A stretch of 7,906 bases of DNA, taken from Microcaldota archaeon. GTDB lineage: Archaea; Micrarchaeota; Micrarchaeia; Micrarchaeales; CABMGC01. Numbering within the stretch: the first letter of the stretch is position 1; the number at the start of each line of letters is the position of its first letter. The stretch spans positions 1 through 7,906 of the forward strand of contig JAJYXH010000061.1 of assembly GCA_021791075.1 (NCBI GenBank). The letters are read 5' to 3'. The notes below the pieces were generated by a model. That model was given only the letters and a program-made list of their open reading frames with translations, did not search any database and was not told where the DNA came from. Below, one piece after another: positions 5,144 to 7,906 of this stretch. A program made the position numbers and the translations under genes.

Positions 5144-7327
5144 ATGGATAGAAAGTCCCTCTCATTAGTCCTCACTGCACTCCTAATCCTCTCGGTCGGC
5201 ATCGCAGGCGCAACAGGCTCCGGATCGCACATACTGCACCGCGGAATCATCTACAACACGACCAACTCCACCGCAGTGACCGACACGCTCCTTCGCAGCT
5301 ACTCGGTTCCAAACGCTGTAATAGCGAACCTGCACAATGTCAACCTCACATACAACGGCCTCGTCTACATCGCCCTATATAACAACACCGGCGCGCTAAA
5401 TTTCGTCGTAAACTACACCAACAACACGCTCCTCACTGGCCAGAACACGATCTTCAACGTCATATATAACTATACGCTGCAGCAGGGCATTGCGCAGGCC
5501 AACTTCACCTCTCTGGTCTCGCAGATGTCGAAGTTCCAGGGCAATGCACAGGGGCCGCTCAACGACTGCCTCACGGAGACCGGGCTCAGCCAGCCCGGGG
5601 CCACGTGCACGTTCCAGAACTACTGCCAGGCATGCGAGGAGGTGCCTGTATGCCACAAGGTGCTCACCGCGCTCGGCGGGACTAGCACCCCATTCGGCTA
5701 CGGAATAATGGCATTCCAGAACAACTACACCTCGCTCCAGAAGAACTACAGCGAGTTCTACTCCGCAACAAGCGGGATAAACACCACAAACGTCGGAGAG
5801 CGGGTCGCCCAGATAAACACCGTCGTTGCGAACATCACCCTGATAAGCAGCACGATCTGGGAGAACGCGATCTTCCCCACGCCTGCAAACATCTCGCTCA
5901 CGGGCTGCACAGGCTCAAGTGCGGGCCTGACGGGAAACGTGCCTGTCCATGAGGCCGACTGGTACTGCAATGCCGTCGGATTCTGCGGCTTCCTGACGCA
6001 GAAGGATGTAAAGGCCGAGGGAGGAGGCTCTGGCGGATTCAACTTCACCCTGCTCAACAACCTGAAAAGCTCCCTCTCCGCGCTGACCGCGCTGCCACTG
6101 ACATCGGCTCAGATAGAGGCGATAGCGGCGAGAGCCAACGCGACAACCACGGGGTATGTGCTCCCGCTGCTCCACTCGGAGAAGTCGTCGCAGCTCGCGA
6201 AGATACTCAACGCCTCGCTCTCGAGCTACAACTCGATAGTGAACGGATCTGAGATTGTGCTAACGCACATAAGCAACGCATCGCTCTCCGCCTCCCTTGC
6301 CGCGATGGAGTCCGGATATGCAAAGCTCACCTCCCAGTACCTGAGCCTCAACCTCTCCCTGTACAATGCCACCCTCTCGCTCCAGCTCAAGAACCTCACC
6401 TCGCTCTACCATGGTGTCAGTGCAACCTACAACTCCATAGTCTCAGAGGCAGGGAACAACACGAACACGATCATAGCCCTGCAGCTTGAGGGCAACTCAG
6501 GGAACCCGGCGCTGAGCAGCCTGGCATACCGGCAGTTCCAGATCAACACGCAGATATCCGGAATGGTCTCCAATACGATGGCTGTAAAGGCGCAGATCTC
6601 TGCGATACAGACTGGCCTCTCCGGCATAAAGCCCGTCACCCAGGATCCTGTCACAGCGGTCTCACGCTATCTCGGCAGCACCTCGGCAATGGCCATAGCG
6701 CCAATATTCGGCATGTCCTATCCGTCAAACGTCTCCCTTGCCCCGATCTTCGCATCTCTGCCTGCCATAATACTCGGGATCGTGCTCCTTGTAGTAATCT
6801 TCTTCCTCTACCGCAAGGTCACGCCGCAGAAGCAGTCAAGGATCTCACAGTCAGCAAAGAGATGGCTCGTGATTGACGATGGAATACTTGGCGTAGCCGC
6901 AGCTGTGGTCATCGCATACATGGTCCTCTCGCTCACACTCTCGTTCAACAACAACACAATGAGTGCTCCGATAAGCGTCTTCCAGTCCGTCCTGGCGCAT
7001 GCCGGCACCGTTGGCATAGTGCTCAACGGGACCCAGACCCCCGGCATGCTCACATGCGCGGCCAAGCTCACCGCGACTGTCAAGTCGCTCAACAAGGTTC
7101 CCGTCACCCTTTCCATATCCAACGGAAAGTGCACTGTCAACAACGAGACGCAGACCTCGGACCAGTGCCTGAACAGCTTCGCGTCTCGCGGCCTTCCGAT
7201 GGTCATACTCACGAACTCCACATCTGGGGCCCTGGGCGTCTACTCGCTCTATGGCACCACGATCTGGGAGACCGGAACCTCGTCGCAGCTTGCGCAGTGC
7301 AGCGCTGCCACGGCACTAAGCGGATAA
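5144..7327 (+). CDS. Secreted, membrane-anchored cysteine-containing surface protein, candidate S-layer stalk/anchor
   Basis: I do not recognise a named family for this 727-aa protein. Residues 1 to about 24 are a signal peptide (MDRK, then hydrophobic through GIAGATG). The ectodomain contains a cysteine cluster C142, C155-x5-C161-x2-C164-x5-C170, then C255, C275 and C281. Residues about 300-495 are Leu/Ala/Ser/Asn-rich and look helical, coiled-coil-like. Two membrane segments follow (about 535-556 and 575-597), joined by a basic loop (YRKVTPQKQSR...SAKRW), so the loop should be cytoplasmic and both flanks outside. A C-terminal ectodomain (about 610-727) has C638, C663, C675 and C719 and resembles the domain of the next gene. 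All 12 cysteines lie in regions predicted outside. There are about 27 N-glycosylation sequons. The S-layer gene upstream lacks an anchor, and Sulfolobus SlaB combines coiled coil and membrane segment, so an anchoring role is plausible but inferred. Confidence 0.85.
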   Translation: MDRKSLSLVLTALLILSVGIAGATGSGSHILHRGIIYNTTNSTAVTDTLLRSYSVPNAVIANLHNVNLTYNGLVYIALYNNTGALNFVVNYTNNTLLTGQNTIFNVIYNYTLQQGIAQANFTSLVSQMSKFQGNAQGPLNDCLTETGLSQPGATCTFQNYCQACEEVPVCHKVLTALGGTSTPFGYGIMAFQNNYTSLQKNYSEFYSATSGINTTNVGERVAQINTVVANITLISSTIWENAIFPTPANISLTGCTGSSAGLTGNVPVHEADWYCNAVGFCGFLTQKDVKAEGGGSGGFNFTLLNNLKSSLSALTALPLTSAQIEAIAARANATTTGYVLPLLHSEKSSQLAKILNASLSSYNSIVNGSEIVLTHISNASLSASLAAMESGYAKLTSQYLSLNLSLYNATLSLQLKNLTSLYHGVSATYNSIVSEAGNNTNTIIALQLEGNSGNPALSSLAYRQFQINTQISGMVSNTMAVKAQISAIQTGLSGIKPVTQDPVTAVSRYLGSTSAMAIAPIFGMSYPSNVSLAPIFASLPAIILGIVLLVVIFFLYRKVTPQKQSRISQSAKRWLVIDDGILGVAAAVVIAYMVLSLTLSFNNNTMSAPISVFQSVLAHAGTVGIVLNGTQTPGMLTCAAKLTATVKSLNKVPVTLSISNGKCTVNNETQTSDQCLNSFASRGLPMVILTNSTSGALGVYSLYGTTIWETGTSSQLAQCSAATALSG

Positions 7328-7337
7328 AAGGCATTAA

Positions 7338-7343
7338 GGGAGG
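7338..7343 (+). promoter_or_regulatory. Strong Shine-Dalgarno for the gene at 7350
   Basis: GGGAGG lies in the 22-base gap after the upstream stop codon and is separated by 6 bases from the ATG at 7350. It is the best ribosome-binding site in the window and fits an internal gene of a polycistronic mRNA, contrasting with the near-leaderless first gene of the operon. Confidence 0.85.
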
Positions 7344-7349
7344 ATCAGA

Positions 7350-7906
7350 ATGTCAAGCGCAAAGGAGAAGGCACCAAAAATAAAGGAGAAGAAAGAGAGC
7401 GTAAAGGCCAAGCCGGCCAGGAATGGAGGGGAGGGGCAGATCGCCGAGGACCAGAGGCGCTCGAGGTACCTCTCGATCGGCATAGTTGCCGTCATAGCCG
7501 TTCTCGTGCTAGCCGTCATCTTCCTGGTGGTGCCCCAGTTCGTAGGCGTTCCGTTCCAGACCTTCAAGGCCAACTTCAACTCTGCGCACAGGGTCGCCCT
7601 CGCGGTGACGTTCTCCAACCAGAGCCAATACGTCGACACCTCTCCGTGCTACACGGCCCTGGTCGAGATAATCGCAAGGAACAGGAACGCGTCCAGCATA
7701 GGCATCTACTTCATCAACCAGACCACATCCACGTGCATATACTCATCAAGCGGACTTGGGGGAAACGTCAACATAACGACCGTGAACGCGGCCACGTGCA
7801 TAGCCTTCGCAAACAGCGAGCCGAGCATCTTCCTCAACTACAGCTCGTCAAACTACACGAGGATAACGCCGTCCCAGCTCTATGTGGGCGGAGACGCGGC
7901 ATACCT
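7350..7906 (+). CDS. Single-pass membrane surface protein with Lys-rich cytoplasmic tail (3' end outside window)
   Basis: The ATG at 7350 follows a perfect Shine-Dalgarno, and the frame stays open to the window edge (185 complete codons). Residues 1-39 are highly charged and Lys/Glu/Arg-rich (MSSAKEKAPKIKEKK...DQRRSR) with no signal peptide. One membrane segment spans about 40-61 (YLSIGIVAVIAVLVLAVIFLVV). By the positive-inside rule the rest is outside: a domain with C100, C129 and C150 and six N-X-S/T sequons. From AH (79-80) on, this part resembles the C-terminal domain of the 727-aa protein, including a matching C-[LI]-x(1-2)-F-A then P-x-[VI]-[IF]-L stretch. The 22-base gap and shared strand indicate an operon with that gene. 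No named family recognised; enzymatic function is not apparent. The rest of the protein is unseen. Confidence 0.85.
   Translation, partial: MSSAKEKAPKIKEKKESVKAKPARNGGEGQIAEDQRRSRYLSIGIVAVIAVLVLAVIFLVVPQFVGVPFQTFKANFNSAHRVALAVTFSNQSQYVDTSPCYTALVEIIARNRNASSIGIYFINQTTSTCIYSSSGLGGNVNITTVNAATCIAFANSEPSIFLNYSSSNYTRITPSQLYVGGDAAY

Overview
The window reads as archaeal chromosome. The evidence is TATA boxes with the TTTAAATA consensus about 25-30 bases upstream of starts, short or absent mRNA leaders, an archaeal/eukaryotic-type peptidyl-tRNA hydrolase (Pth2), and an S-layer protein of the methanogen type (S_layer_N and S_layer_C ends). The surface proteins are very poor in charged residues and rich in N-glycosylation sequons. 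With moderate base composition and compact layout, this fits a small-genome acidophile such as a Micrarchaeota-like DPANN archaeon. The lineage is inference; archaeal origin is close to certain.

Layout. Bases 1-1085 (+) hold the C-terminal part of a glycogen-debranching/amylo-alpha-1,6-glucosidase family enzyme. It converges, with an 8-base gap, on pth2 (1094-1480, -). Bases 1481-1887 lack a convincing protein gene. They carry TATA-like boxes, and 1547-1711 can be folded by eye into a closed multi-helix RNA, which I propose as an undescribed non-coding RNA. A strong promoter then leads to the S-layer gene (1888-4896, +, 1002 aa), which ends at a very stable GC hairpin with a long T tract (about 4932-4978).

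A second TTTAAATAC promoter drives a 727-aa secreted and membrane-anchored surface protein (5144-7327, +). After 22 bases, containing a perfect GGGAGG ribosome-binding site, comes a third surface gene (7350 to beyond the window end). It encodes a single-pass membrane protein with a lysine-rich cytoplasmic tail. The two membrane proteins carry what looks like the same small cysteine-containing ectodomain.

Working model (inference): bases 1888-7906 form a cell-envelope locus. The S-layer protein has no membrane segment of its own. The 727-aa protein, with a helical coiled-coil-like ectodomain followed by membrane segments, is a candidate stalk or anchor beneath the lattice, and its operon partner a candidate accessory. 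No mobile element, CRISPR array, tRNA or rRNA was seen.
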